A stretch of DNA of 64,000 nt from Aureimonas frigidaquae (lineage in GTDB: Bacteria; Pseudomonadota; Alphaproteobacteria; Rhizobiales; Rhizobiaceae), in the NCBI RefSeq assembly GCF_001463905.1, contig NZ_BBWR01000015.1, forward strand, positions 1 through 64,000, written 5' to 3'. Shown piece after piece: positions 54,316-63,469 of the stretch; within the stretch, counting starts at the first letter, position 1, and each line of letters opens with the position of its first letter. The notes under the pieces were generated by a model. It was not told the origin of the DNA and did no database searches. It was given only the letters and a program-made list of their open reading frames with translations. A program made the position numbers and the translations under genes.

Positions 54316-56937
54316 ATGCCCATGAACGATCAAGTGACGACGCTTGGGTCCAGACCTCCGCGTGGCGGCGAGACGGGTGCCCTCCTGCACGGTTTCGATT
54401 GGTCTGCGACGGAGCTGGGCGCGCTCGATGGCTGGTGCCCGCATCTGCGCGTGACCGTCGATACGATGATCGACTCGCCCGTGCCGAAGGTCCTCATGTG
54501 GGGGCCCCGCCACCGCATGATCTACAATGACGGATACATCGCCATTGCCGGCCGGCACCATCCGACGGCATTCGGCGGTCTGGTCGACGCGGTCTGGCCG
54601 GAGATCTGGGAGTTCAACGCCCGCATCCTCGCCACCGGCCTGAAGGGCCAGGTCCAGGCCTTCCATGACCAGCGCATGGTGCTGAACCGTCATGGCACGA
54701 TGGAGGAGGTTTATTTCGACCTCTTCTACACGCCCATCTATGTCAACGAAGACACGGTCGGCGGCGTCCTTTGCACGGTGATCGAGAACACCGACCGGGT
54801 GCGGGCCCGCCAGGCGCTCGCCTTCAGCAACCGCCGCTTCGAGGCCGCGGTCGCGGCGGTCGACGGGGTGGTCTGGACCAACAGCGCCGACGGGCGGATG
54901 AAGGGCCCGCAACCCGGCTGGCAGGGGCTGACCGGCCAGAGCGAGGCGGAATGCGCCGAATTCGGCTGGGCGGACGCCGTCCATCCCGATGACCGTGCCG
55001 CCACCGTCGCGGCTTGGAACGAGGCCGTGGAAAGCCGCTCCACCTTTGTCTTCGAGCATCGCGTGCGGCGCGCCGACGGTGCGTGGCGGTGGTTCGCCAT
55101 CCGCGCCGTTCCCTCGCTCGACGATGACGGTTCCATCCGCGAATGGGTCGGCGTGCACACCGACGTCACCGACCAGCGCGAGCAGGCGCGGGCCTTGCAG
55201 GAACATGCCGAGCAGCTCGAACGGCAGATCAAGCACCGCAAGCGCGCCGAAGATCAGCTACGCCAGCTCAACGAGACGCTGGAAACGCGCATCGTGGAAG
55301 CCATCGCAGAACGGCGCCAGGCCGAGGTCGCGCTTGCCCAGGCGCAGAAGATGGAGAGCATCGGCAAGCTCACCGGCGGCGTCGCGCATGATTTCAACAA
55401 TCTCCTGCAGGTCGTGTCCGGCAATCTGCAACTCCTGTCCAAGGATATCATGGGCAATGAGCGTGCCGAACGCCGCGTCCACAACGCCATGGCCGGCGTG
55501 GCGCGCGGCTCGAAGCTTGCCGCACAGCTCCTGGCCTTCGGTCGGCGGCAGGCCCTGGAGCCGAAGGTCGTCAACGTAACGCGCTTCGTGCGCGGGATGG
55601 ACGACATGCTGCGCCGCGCCATCGGCGAGGGGATCGAAATCGAGACCGTCGTGGGCGGCGGGTTGTGGAACACCTTCATCGACCCCAACCAGATCGAGAA
55701 TGCGCTCCTGAACCTTGCCATCAACGCGCGCGACGCGATGGAGGGCCAGGGCAAGCTGACCATCGAACTCGGCAATGCGAGCCTCGACGATGATTATGCC
55801 CGCAGCCATGACGAGGTGAAGGCCGGCCAGTATGTCATGCTGGCCGTGTCGGATACGGGCTGCGGCATGGCGCCGGAGATCGTGGAGCGCGTCTTCGAGC
55901 CGTTCTTCTCCACCAAGGGGGAGGGCAAGGGCTCCGGCCTCGGCCTGTCCATGGTCTACGGTTTCGTCAAGCAGTCGGGCGGCCACGTCAAGATCTACTC
56001 GGAGCCGGGGCACGGCACGACCATCCGCCTCTACCTGCCGCGCGCGCTGGAGGCGGAGGATGTCGAGGTCGATGTGGATGCCGGCCCGGTGACGGGCGGC
56101 ACCGAGACGGTGCTTGTCGTCGAGGATGACGACGAGGTCCGCTCCACCGTCGTGGAGATGCTGAACGACCTCGGCTACCGGGTCCTGAAGGCGGTGGACG
56201 CGCAGTCGGCGCTGAACGTCGTGGAAAGCGGCATCGCGATCGACCTGATCTTCACCGACGTTGTGATGCCCGGCGCGCTGAAGAGCCCCGAACTGGCGCG
56301 CAAGGCGCGCGAGCGGCTGCCCGGCGTGGCGGTGCTCTTCACCTCCGGCTACACGGAAAATTCGATCGTGCATGGCGGCCGGCTGGATGCGGGCGTCAAC
56401 CTATTGTCCAAGCCCTACACGCGGGAGGCCTTGGCCCGGAAGGTGCGCCATGTCCTGGCGAACCGGGCGCAGGTCCAGGCGGCATCCGCCCCGGCCGAGC
56501 CCGTGGCGCCCGGCACCGACGGGGGCGCCGGCATTGTCGGCGTATCCGTCATGCTGGTCGAGGACGACATGATGATCCGGCTGAACACGGCCGAGATCCT
56601 GAAGGATCTGGGCCATCTCGTGGTCGAGGCCGGCAGCGCGGAAGAGGCGATGACCGCGCTGCAGACCATGCCGGTGGCCGTGCTGGTGACAGATGTCAAC
56701 CTTCCCGGCATTTCCGGGCCGGAGCTTGCCAAGCGGGCGCTGGAATTGCGGCCGGGCCTCGGCATCGTCTTCGCCACGGGGGATCGCAGCGTGAACGGGA
56801 TCGAGGATTTCGACCCGGCCCGCACCACGATCCTGACCAAGCCTTACGATCTGAAGGGGCTGGAGCGGTCCATCGCCAGGGTCGTGGCGGCATCCGCGCC
56901 GCAAGCCATGGATACGTCCGAGCGCTCGAACGCCTGA
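54316..56937 (+). CDS. Hybrid sensor histidine kinase with two receiver domains
   Basis: 873-residue soluble sensor with no membrane helix. Two sensing regions: a PAS-like one (~40-155, MWGPRHRMIYNDGYIAIAGR) and a PAS3 domain (~165-290, NRRFEAAVAAVDGVVWT; HPDDRAATVAAWNEAVESRS). A coiled coil (~295-345) leads to the kinase: phospho-acceptor His358 (GGVAHDFNNLL), N box NLAINARDAM, G1 SDTGCGMAPEIV, G2 KGSGLGLSMV. Receivers follow at ~598-715 (phospho-Asp648, IFTDVVMPG) and ~755-870 (Asp793, VTDVNLPG). The first is preceded by EDDDEV and the second by VEDDM, both with the conserved acidic pair. The kinase resembles the HWE/HisKA hybrid sensors that act on two-component or general stress pathways. 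The signal is unknown. Confidence 0.93.
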   Translation: MPMNDQVTTLGSRPPRGGETGALLHGFDWSATELGALDGWCPHLRVTVDTMIDSPVPKVLMWGPRHRMIYNDGYIAIAGRHHPTAFGGLVDAVWPEIWEFNARILATGLKGQVQAFHDQRMVLNRHGTMEEVYFDLFYTPIYVNEDTVGGVLCTVIENTDRVRARQALAFSNRRFEAAVAAVDGVVWTNSADGRMKGPQPGWQGLTGQSEAECAEFGWADAVHPDDRAATVAAWNEAVESRSTFVFEHRVRRADGAWRWFAIRAVPSLDDDGSIREWVGVHTDVTDQREQARALQEHAEQLERQIKHRKRAEDQLRQLNETLETRIVEAIAERRQAEVALAQAQKMESIGKLTGGVAHDFNNLLQVVSGNLQLLSKDIMGNERAERRVHNAMAGVARGSKLAAQLLAFGRRQALEPKVVNVTRFVRGMDDMLRRAIGEGIEIETVVGGGLWNTFIDPNQIENALLNLAINARDAMEGQGKLTIELGNASLDDDYARSHDEVKAGQYVMLAVSDTGCGMAPEIVERVFEPFFSTKGEGKGSGLGLSMVYGFVKQSGGHVKIYSEPGHGTTIRLYLPRALEAEDVEVDVDAGPVTGGTETVLVVEDDDEVRSTVVEMLNDLGYRVLKAVDAQSALNVVESGIAIDLIFTDVVMPGALKSPELARKARERLPGVAVLFTSGYTENSIVHGGRLDAGVNLLSKPYTREALARKVRHVLANRAQVQAASAPAEPVAPGTDGGAGIVGVSVMLVEDDMMIRLNTAEILKDLGHLVVEAGSAEEAMTALQTMPVAVLVTDVNLPGISGPELAKRALELRPGLGIVFATGDRSVNGIEDFDPARTTILTKPYDLKGLERSIARVVAASAPQAMDTSERSNA

Positions 56938-56948
56938 CAAGCGGGGCC

Positions 56949-56975
56949 GGCCGGGCCGTCGAGGCCCGGCCGCTT
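56949..56975. terminator. Convergent terminator between the kinase and aminotransferase genes
   Basis: GGCCGGGCC (56949-56957) pairs perfectly with GGCCCGGCC (56963-56971) around GTCGA, followed by GCTTTG. It lies between two convergent stop codons and may serve both genes. Confidence 0.65.
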
Positions 56976-56983
56976 TGTCAGCT

Positions 56984-58375
56984 TCAGCCTGCGACGACGC
57001 CGTCCGCCTTGAGCGCGGCGTAGGTATCGTCCAGCGCGCGGCCGAAGCGGGCCACCATTTCACGCACTTCATCCTGGGTGATGATCAGCGGCGGGCAGAA
57101 GGCGATCTGGTCGCCAATGGCCCGGATGATGACGCCGTGCTCATGCCCCTTGCCGAAGAGGATGCCGCCGGCCCGCCCGACCGGGTCGAACCGGGCCTTG
57201 GTGGCCTTGTCGGCGACCAGCTCCACCGCCGCGATCAGCCCGGCGCCGCGCACGTCGCCCACCAGCGGATGATCCGCGAAGCGCGCGAGCTCCGACTGCA
57301 GCACCGCGCCGGACGCCTTGGCGTTGGCGACGAGGCCGCGCTCCTCGATGATGGCGAGGTTCTCGTTGGCGATGGCGCAGGAGACCGGGTGACCCGTCGT
57401 GGTGAAACCATGCCCGAGCGTGCCGATCCTGGCCGTGTTGTCCGCGATGCCCTGGTAGATCTCGTCGGACATGATGATGGCGGCCAGCGGCGCATAGGAG
57501 GATGCGATCTGCTTGGAGGTGACGAGCACGTCCGGATCGATGCCGTAATATTCGCAGGCGAAGGTCGTGCCGAGGCGGCCGAAGCCGTTGATGACCTCGT
57601 CGGCCACGATCAGGATATCGTTCCGGCGGCAGACCTCCTGCACCCGCGCCCAATAGCCTTCCGGCGGCGGCAGCACGCCGCCCGCACCCATCAGCGGCTC
57701 GCCGATGAAGGCGGCGATCGTGTCGGCGCCTTCGCGCGCGATGGTGTCCTCGAGCTCGCAAATCAGCCGGTCGGTGAAGGCGGCTTCGCTTTCACCCGGC
57801 TGGCCGAAGCGCCAGTAATGGGGGCAGGTCAGATGACGGACGGGAATGATCGGCAGATCGAAATCGCGGTGGTTGACAGGCAGGCCGGTGAGTGAGCCCG
57901 ACACCATCGTGATGCCGTGATAGGCGTTCTGCCGTGACAGGAAGGTCTTCTTCTGCGGGCGGCCGCGGGCATTGTTGTAGTACCAGATCAGCTTGACGAC
58001 GGTGTCGTTCGCCTCGGAGCCGGAATTGGTGAAGAAGACGCGATTGACGCGTTCGGGCGTCATGCGCACCAGCCGTTCGGCCAGGTCGACCGAGGGCTCG
58101 TTCGTCTTGTGGCTGAAGGTGTGGTAGTAGGGCAGCTTCTGGAGCTGCTTGTAGGCGGCATCGGCAATGCGCTTTTCGCCGAAGCCGACGGCCACGCTCC
58201 ACAGGCCCGCCATCGCCTCGATATACTGGTTGCCCTGATCGTCGTAGACGAAGATGCCCTCGCCACGGTCGATGACGATCGGGCCCATCTCCTCGTGCTT
58301 GCGCGCGTTGGTTACGGGGTGCAGCAGATATTCCACGTCCCGTGCGTAGACGGAATTGGGCAGTGCCGTGGACAT
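56984..58375 (-). CDS. Class III aminotransferase
   Basis: PLP-dependent omega-type aminotransferase, 463 residues. The fold landmarks are YIEAMAGLWSVAVGFGEKRI, FTNSGSEANDTVVKLIWYYN, the cofactor Asp/Val in ADEVINGFGRLGTTFACEYY and the Schiff-base Lys in VTSKQIASSYAPLAAIIMS. Close relatives act on beta-alanine, putrescine, taurine or 4-aminobutyrate, which fits its place with a polyamine-type transporter. ATG 58375 follows GGAA; the frame is open for much longer upstream, but those residues lie in the next gene's region. Confidence 0.9.
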   Translation of the reverse strand: MSTALPNSVYARDVEYLLHPVTNARKHEEMGPIVIDRGEGIFVYDDQGNQYIEAMAGLWSVAVGFGEKRIADAAYKQLQKLPYYHTFSHKTNEPSVDLAERLVRMTPERVNRVFFTNSGSEANDTVVKLIWYYNNARGRPQKKTFLSRQNAYHGITMVSGSLTGLPVNHRDFDLPIIPVRHLTCPHYWRFGQPGESEAAFTDRLICELEDTIAREGADTIAAFIGEPLMGAGGVLPPPEGYWARVQEVCRRNDILIVADEVINGFGRLGTTFACEYYGIDPDVLVTSKQIASSYAPLAAIIMSDEIYQGIADNTARIGTLGHGFTTTGHPVSCAIANENLAIIEERGLVANAKASGAVLQSELARFADHPLVGDVRGAGLIAAVELVADKATKARFDPVGRAGGILFGKGHEHGVIIRAIGDQIAFCPPLIITQDEVREMVARFGRALDDTYAALKADGVVAG

Positions 58376-58446
58376 GATCGCATTTCCTTTCAAAGTACAG
58401 GTCGGCCGGGACCGTTCCCAGCCGACGATAGCATGTCTGCGCCCGG

Positions 58447-59241
58447 TCAGCTCCGGGCGGTCAGGATCCGCTGCTGGCGCCAGCGCAGCAGTGCGGCGAG
58501 CCCCGCCAGGAGCAACGTCCCGAGGATCAGGATGAAAGCCGCCGCCGCCACGGCCGGGCTGATATTCTCGCGGATCGAGGAGAACATCTGCCGGGCGAGC
58601 GTGCGCTGGTTCGGCCCGGCGACGAAGAGCGTCAGGACGACCTCGTCCAGCGAGGTGGCGAAGGCGAAGACGGCGCCGGTGACGATGCCGGGCATGGCCA
58701 GCGGCATCGTCACGCGGCGAAAGACGGTGATCGGGCCTGCCCCGAGGCTGGCGGCTGCCCGCAGCGCCGTGCGGTCGATCCCGGCGAGCGCGGTGGACAC
58801 GCTGACGATGACGAAGGGAATGCACAGGACCGAATGGGAGACGATCACCCCCAGATAGGTCGAGGACAGGCCGATCCGCGCCAGCGATATCTGCAGTCCG
58901 ACGCCCAGCACCACGGCGGGCACCACCATGGGCAACAGGAAGACCGTGCGGAACAGCCCGGCAAAGGGCAGAGCGCGGCCCGACAGGCCGAGCGCCGCGA
59001 GCGTGCCGAGCACCACCGACAGGAGGGTCGCCCCTCCGCCGACGATCAGGGAGTTGACGATGGACCGTTGCCAGACCGGCGCAGTGGCGAGCTCGTCGAA
59101 CCACCGCAATGACAGGGAGGGGATCGGATAGGTCAGGAAGATCGAGTCGGTGAAGGCGAGCGGCAGGATGGCGACCAGCGGCAGAAGCAGGAAGCCGACG
59201 GCCAGGAGCGCGAAGATGAGCTTGGCGGCGCGCATGGACAT
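58447..59241 (-). CDS. PotC-like ABC transporter permease
   Basis: Second permease of a spermidine/putrescine-type importer, 264 residues with about six helices (LIFALLAVGFLLLPLVAILP; VVPAVVLGVGLQISLARIG). The EAA motif is RAAASLGAGPITVFRRVTMP. The start at 59241 is set by the TGATG junction with the PotB-like gene; an ATG at 59235 is the alternative. 71 bp separate it from the aminotransferase start. Confidence 0.9.
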   Translation of the reverse strand: MSMRAAKLIFALLAVGFLLLPLVAILPLAFTDSIFLTYPIPSLSLRWFDELATAPVWQRSIVNSLIVGGGATLLSVVLGTLAALGLSGRALPFAGLFRTVFLLPMVVPAVVLGVGLQISLARIGLSSTYLGVIVSHSVLCIPFVIVSVSTALAGIDRTALRAAASLGAGPITVFRRVTMPLAMPGIVTGAVFAFATSLDEVVLTLFVAGPNQRTLARQMFSSIRENISPAVAAAAFILILGTLLLAGLAALLRWRQQRILTARS

Positions 59242-60425
59242 CAGGCTCCCAGCGGCGCGCCGTTGCGCGACAGGCGATTGTAGACGAGGTAGAGCAGCGT
59301 GGTCACCACCAGGAGGATGATGCCGAGCGCGCCCGCCATGCCCCAATTGGCGGTCTGCAGCGCGTAGAAGGCGATGATCGAGGAGATCATCTGGTCGTTC
59401 GGTCCGCCGACGAGCGCGGGCGTGATATAGTAGCCGATGGCGACCATGAAGACGAGGAGCGATCCCGACAGAACCCCCGGCAGGCTCAGCGGCAGGAGAA
59501 CGCGCAGGAATGCCCGGAACGGCGAAGCGCCCATCGAGGCGGCAGCCGGCATCAGGTTGGCCGGGATGGCGGTGATCACCGAAAAGATCGGCAGCACCAT
59601 GAAAGGCAGGAGGACATGCGTCATCGCGACGATGACGCCCGCCCGGTTGAAGATCAGCGGCAAGGGGCCGTCGATCAGGCCGAGGCCCGTCAGGGCCTGG
59701 TTGATCAGGCCCTGGTCCTGCAGGAGGATGAACCAGGCCGCCGTTCGCACCAGGAGCGATGTCCAGAGCGGCAGGAGCACGGCCAGGAGCAGGAGGTTGC
59801 GCTTCCAGCCGGTCACCGATGCCGCCACCATGGCATAGGGCAGACCGATGGCGATGCAGGCCAGGGTGATGATGGCCGCGATGGAGAAGGTCCGCCAGAT
59901 GATCAGCCGGTTGGCCGAGCTTCCCGCCGGCAGGCTGGAAATTTCGCCGGCATCGTCCCGGGTGAGGTCGAGCGCGGCCAGGAGATTGCGGTCCGTATAG
60001 GGGCTGGCGGCATTCTGGATGGCCGTCCAGTAGGCGGCATCGCCCCAGCGCGCATCGATCCCAACCATGTCCACCGGGGTGTCCGGCGTATAGTCACGCG
60101 CGGCACGCTGGGTCTTGCTCATCAAGGTCCGGAAACCGGAGACGGCACTGTTCAGGCGGCGCACGGCCGGGCCGAGCGTCGCATTGTCGGCGCCGTTCAG
60201 ATCGGCCATGAACGCGCCCTGGATCTCGGCCGGCGGCGGGGCCTCACCGTCCCATTCCCCGATGATGGCCGCGGTCCGGGGCAGGGCTCCGGCCATGGCA
60301 TCGTCCCGCACGGCCACCGATACCATGGTCCAGAGCGGCCAGATGAAGAAGATGCCGAGGAACAGCGCCAGGGGCAGGATCAGAAGGCCGGCGCGCAGCC
60401 GAGCGGAGGCGGGGATATCGTTCAT
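59241..60425 (-). CDS. PotB-like ABC transporter permease with long periplasmic loop
   Basis: 394 residues, about 110 more than E. coli PotB (275-285). The extra length is an insert of ~130 residues between helix 1 (LLILPLALFLGIFFIWPLWT) and helix 2 (TFSIAAIITLACIAIGLPYA), predicted periplasmic and rich in acidic and small residues (FMADLNGADNATLGP; PVDMVGIDARWGDAAYW). The EAA-type motif is AAASMGASPFRAFLRVLLPL. ATGA overlap with the potA-like gene. The loop may dock the binding protein. Confidence 0.9.
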   Translation of the reverse strand: MNDIPASARLRAGLLILPLALFLGIFFIWPLWTMVSVAVRDDAMAGALPRTAAIIGEWDGEAPPPAEIQGAFMADLNGADNATLGPAVRRLNSAVSGFRTLMSKTQRAARDYTPDTPVDMVGIDARWGDAAYWTAIQNAASPYTDRNLLAALDLTRDDAGEISSLPAGSSANRLIIWRTFSIAAIITLACIAIGLPYAMVAASVTGWKRNLLLLAVLLPLWTSLLVRTAAWFILLQDQGLINQALTGLGLIDGPLPLIFNRAGVIVAMTHVLLPFMVLPIFSVITAIPANLMPAAASMGASPFRAFLRVLLPLSLPGVLSGSLLVFMVAIGYYITPALVGGPNDQMISSIIAFYALQTANWGMAGALGIILLVVTTLLYLVYNRLSRNGAPLGA

Positions 60426-61489
60426 GCGGCAAAGACCGCGCAGTCGGCGGCGTCGAAGGAGACTTCGACGCGCTCGCCCGGTGAAAAGCTGCGGGCCGAA
60501 CGCTCCAGGCGCGCCACGAGCATCAGGGGGCCGGCATTCAGATGCAGGCGGATGTGATCGCCCTGGTAGACCGCATCCTCCACCGTCGCCGATATGCGGT
60601 TGGCATGGGCCGGAATGCGGTCGAGCGCCAGGCGCTCGGGCCGGATCGATAGAAGGGCCGGCCCGCTGGCGAGCCCGGCCGGGGCGCTCGCGCGGACGAC
60701 CGGGCCGCCCGGCAGCTCCAGAAGCGCCGATTGGCCGTCATGCCCGGTCAGCCGGGCTTCCACGAAATTCGTCTCGCCGATGAATTGCGCCACGAAGCGG
60801 TTTTCCGGCCGGTCGTAGACATCGGCGGGCGCGCCGATCTGCGCGATCCGCCCCTTGTCGAAGATGGCGATCCGGTCCGACATGGTCAGCGCTTCGGACT
60901 GGTCATGCGTCACGAAGACGATGGTGAGGCCCAGCCGCTTGTGCAGGGCGCGGATCTCGAGCTGCATTTCCTCGCGCAGCTGCTTGTCGAGCGCGCCGAG
61001 CGGCTCGTCCATCAGGATGACCTTGGGCTCGAAGACGAGCGCGCGCGTCAGCGCCACGCGTTGCTGCTGGCCGCCGGACAGTTGCTGCGGCTTGCGATCC
61101 GCCAGGTGGCCGAGCCGCACACGGTCCAGCGCCGCGCGCACGCGGTCCTCGCGCTCGGCCTTGCCGACGCCACGCATCTCCAACGGAAAGGCGACATTGT
61201 CGGCCACGCTCATATGCGGAAACAGGGCGTAGTTCTGGAACACGACCCCCATGCCGCGCTTGTGCGGCGGCAGATCGTTCAGGCGGACGCCATCCAGCCA
61301 GATCGTGCCGCTCGTCGCCTGTTCGAAGCCGGCCAGCATCATCAGGATCGTCGTCTTGCCGGAGCCCGAAGGGCCGAGGAGACTGAGAAACTCGCCCTTG
61401 GCGACTTCGAGGTTCAGGCCTTCCACGACCTTCATGGGGCCATAAGACTTGGCGACGTCGTGGAGGTGAATGAAGGCGCGATCGGACAT
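60422..61489 (-). CDS. PotA-like ABC transporter ATPase
   Basis: ATPase of the spermidine/putrescine importer family, 355 residues. Walker A LLGPSGSGKTTILMMLAG, Q-loop VFQNYALFPHMSV, signature LSGGQQQRVALTRAL, Walker B VILMDEPLGALDKQLREEM and H-loop VTHDQSEALT. The C-terminal ~120 residues form the TOBE-type domain (LLSIRPERLALDRIPAHAN). ATG 61489; earlier in-frame residues are unrelated. It comes after the binding-protein gene with a hairpin in the gap. Confidence 0.92.
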   Translation of the reverse strand: MSDRAFIHLHDVAKSYGPMKVVEGLNLEVAKGEFLSLLGPSGSGKTTILMMLAGFEQATSGTIWLDGVRLNDLPPHKRGMGVVFQNYALFPHMSVADNVAFPLEMRGVGKAEREDRVRAALDRVRLGHLADRKPQQLSGGQQQRVALTRALVFEPKVILMDEPLGALDKQLREEMQLEIRALHKRLGLTIVFVTHDQSEALTMSDRIAIFDKGRIAQIGAPADVYDRPENRFVAQFIGETNFVEARLTGHDGQSALLELPGGPVVRASAPAGLASGPALLSIRPERLALDRIPAHANRISATVEDAVYQGDHIRLHLNAGPLMLVARLERSARSFSPGERVEVSFDAADCAVFAA

Positions 61490-61521
61490 GCGGCAGGCTG
61501 GTCCTTCTAGGCAGGGGCGGC

Positions 61522-61543
61522 GGCGGGCGCGGAAGCGCCCGCC
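61522..61543. repeat. Intercistronic hairpin after the binding-protein gene
   Basis: GGCGGGCGC (61522-61530) and GCGCCCGCC (61535-61543) form a 9-bp perfect stem with a GGAA loop, between the stop of the binding-protein gene (61560) and the ATPase start (61489). It parallels the hairpin after chvE and probably helps skew expression toward the binding protein. Confidence 0.65.
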
Positions 61544-61559
61544 ATGCTTTCTCGTATGG

Positions 61560-62606
61560 TTATTGCGCCAACCAGGCGTTGAAGCGCGTGTTGAGTTCCT
61601 CGATGTTGTCGATCCAGAAGTCGGTATCCAGGCTGATCGAGGATTCGAGGTTTTCGGGCGCGGTCGGCAGTTCGGCCGCCTGGGCGGCGTCGATGAGCTT
61701 GCCCGCCTCGATGTTCGGCAGACCGTAGGCGATATATTCCGGCAGCTTGGACTGGTTCTCCGGCGCGCTCGCAAAGGCGATGAAGTCGAAGGCGGCGTCT
61801 TTGTTGGGCGAATCCTTCAGGACGACCCAGCTGTCGACGGCATAGATGCTGCCGGGCCAGACAATCTTCAGATTGCGCTTCTCCGTCCGGTTGATACCCG
61901 TCAGGCGACCGTTATAGGCAGAGGTCATGACGACCTCTCCCGAGGCCAGGAGCTGGATCGGCTGGGCGCCGGCTTCCCACCACACGATGTCGGACTTCAG
62001 CTCGTCGAGCTTGGCGAAGGCACGATCGACGCCTTCGGGCGTGCGCAGAACGTCGTAGACTTCCTTGGGCGCGACGCCATCGGCCATGAGGGCGAATTCG
62101 AGCGCGTATTTCGGCCCGCGGCGCAGGCCGCGCTTGCCCGGGAATTTCTGCGTATCCCAGAAATCGGCCCAGCTGGCCGGCGCCGTCTGCATCTTGTCGC
62201 CATCATAGGAGAGACCCGTCGTCCAGACGATGGCGCCCACACCGCATTCGCTGACGGCGGATGGAATGAAGGCGTCCTCGCCGCCGAGCTTCGACCAGTC
62301 GACCGTCTCATACAGGCCGTCCGCACAGCCAAGCGCGAGCTCTTCCGCCTCGACCTGGACGACATCCCAGTTGGCCGGGCGCGTTTCCATCTTGGCCGCG
62401 ATCACACCGTAGCCGCCATCCCACGATTCCTCGAGCAGGGGCTTGCCTGTCTTTTCGGCGAAGGGCTTGAAGTAGATTTCGCGCTGCGCGTCCTGGTAGT
62501 TGCCACCCCAGGACACGACCGTCAGGTCACGCGCGGCGGCCGGGCCGGCAGCCAGGGCGAGGCCCAGGGCGACAGCGCCGGCAAGTGTCGAAAATCGGCT
62601 CTTCAT
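61560..62606 (-). CDS. PotD/F-like periplasmic substrate-binding protein
   Basis: Binding protein of the polyamine-type importer, 348 residues. Signal peptide MKSRFSTLAGAVALGLALAA with cleavage after AAA (~residue 25). The mature protein begins RDLTVVSWGGNYQDAQREIY and has VVQVEAEELALGCADGLYET, VWTTGLSYDGDK and FIAFASAPENQSKLPEYIAY, the type 2 binding-protein pattern. The usual polyamine-contacting acidic residues cannot be confirmed by eye, so the ligand may be a polyamine or another cationic solute. ATG 62606 is chosen, with GGGGGA 9 bases upstream. Confidence 0.9.
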   Translation of the reverse strand: MKSRFSTLAGAVALGLALAAGPAAARDLTVVSWGGNYQDAQREIYFKPFAEKTGKPLLEESWDGGYGVIAAKMETRPANWDVVQVEAEELALGCADGLYETVDWSKLGGEDAFIPSAVSECGVGAIVWTTGLSYDGDKMQTAPASWADFWDTQKFPGKRGLRRGPKYALEFALMADGVAPKEVYDVLRTPEGVDRAFAKLDELKSDIVWWEAGAQPIQLLASGEVVMTSAYNGRLTGINRTEKRNLKIVWPGSIYAVDSWVVLKDSPNKDAAFDFIAFASAPENQSKLPEYIAYGLPNIEAGKLIDAAQAAELPTAPENLESSISLDTDFWIDNIEELNTRFNAWLAQ

Positions 62607-62686
62607 GATGGTCATTCCCCCTTGAGGTTCCGTGGCAGGCTGGCGAAAGACAACCATACTCCACCCCGGCTCTGCATCCGCTAAAA

Positions 62687-62703
62687 ACCACTGGTGAATA
62701 TTC
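62687..62703. promoter_or_regulatory. Shared motif upstream of the binding-protein gene
   Basis: CACTGGTG-A-ATATTC (62689-62703) lies 83 bases upstream of the binding-protein ATG and overlaps the palindrome ACCACTGGT. A closely similar CACTGGTG-CGT-ATATTC occurs at 63370-63386, upstream of the cut dehydrogenase gene. It is a candidate operator for the XRE-cupin regulator encoded between them. Confidence 0.5.
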
Positions 62704-62751
62704 CGACCAGCAGAAGCCTGCAAACTGGCCTGTGGTGCAGCAACGCCGCGC

Positions 62752-63300
62752 TCAATAAGTCGGCGGGGTGATGGCGCTGACGATCTGCGCCGGTTCCGAC
62801 CCGACATTGCGGAAGCGATGGGGACGGCTGCTGTCGAAATAATAGCCATCGCCCACGTTCAGGACCTCTCGCACATCGCCCACCGTCACCTCGACGGAAC
62901 CGGCGGTGATCACCCCGGCTTCCTGCGCGGCATGGCTGATCGCATCGCCCGTATCGGCCCCCGGCGCATAGGATTCATGCAGCATCAGTATGGCGCGGTT
63001 CGGATGGTTGATGCCGACGATCCGGTAGCTGATGCTGGTCGGCCGCCCGGCCTCCGGCAGGTCGGCCGCGCGGTAGAAGGGAGAGTGCGGCGTGGTTGCG
63101 GCGAGCTGCGAGAAGAAGCCGCTCATCGTGCCCCCCATCGCTTCCAGAATGGCGCCGAGCGTGTCGACCGAGGGGCTCAGCCTGTCGCGCTCGATCAGCG
63201 ATATGGTCGAGTGGGATATGCCCGACCGGATGGCCAGCTGGCGTGTCGACAACTGCCGCCGCCGCCGCAACTCCCGCAAACCTTGGCCGATGGCCGGCAT
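62752..63300 (-). CDS. XRE-cupin transcription regulator
   Basis: 182 residues. The Cro/C1-type helix-turn-helix is at ~residues 8-62 (LRELRRRRQLSTRQLAIRSG; SHSTISLIERDRLSPSVDTL) and a cupin sensing domain at ~110-180 (SVEVTVGDVREVLNVGDGYY; FDSSRPHRFRN). Related PuuR-type regulators control polyamine or amino acid use. ATG 63300 is chosen because AAGGAG lies 7 bases upstream and the frame before it is not conserved. It is divergent from the histidinol dehydrogenase homologue and sits upstream of the transporter operon, so it probably regulates both. Confidence 0.9.
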   Translation of the reverse strand: MPAIGQGLRELRRRRQLSTRQLAIRSGISHSTISLIERDRLSPSVDTLGAILEAMGGTMSGFFSQLAATTPHSPFYRAADLPEAGRPTSISYRIVGINHPNRAILMLHESYAPGADTGDAISHAAQEAGVITAGSVEVTVGDVREVLNVGDGYYFDSSRPHRFRNVGSEPAQIVSAITPPTY

Positions 63301-63369
63301 GACACGCTCCTTGTGCATGTGCGACCGGCAGATTTCGCGGCGCACAAGTTTTCGGCAGCATTGTGAGCT

Positions 63370-63386
63370 CACTGGTGCGTATATTC
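63370..63386. promoter_or_regulatory. Shared motif upstream of the dehydrogenase gene
   Basis: CACTGGTG-CGT-ATATTC, the second copy of the motif found at 62687-62703. It lies 84 bases upstream of ATG 63470 and 70 bases from the XRE-cupin start, so it is placed to control both divergent genes. Confidence 0.5.
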
Positions 63387-63469
63387 AACAGGGCATGGGA
63401 GTCGGATTGGCACGGCCGGCCTCCGGTGACAGCTTCCGATCCGTCATTCCCAGCGCGAGCAACGGTTTC

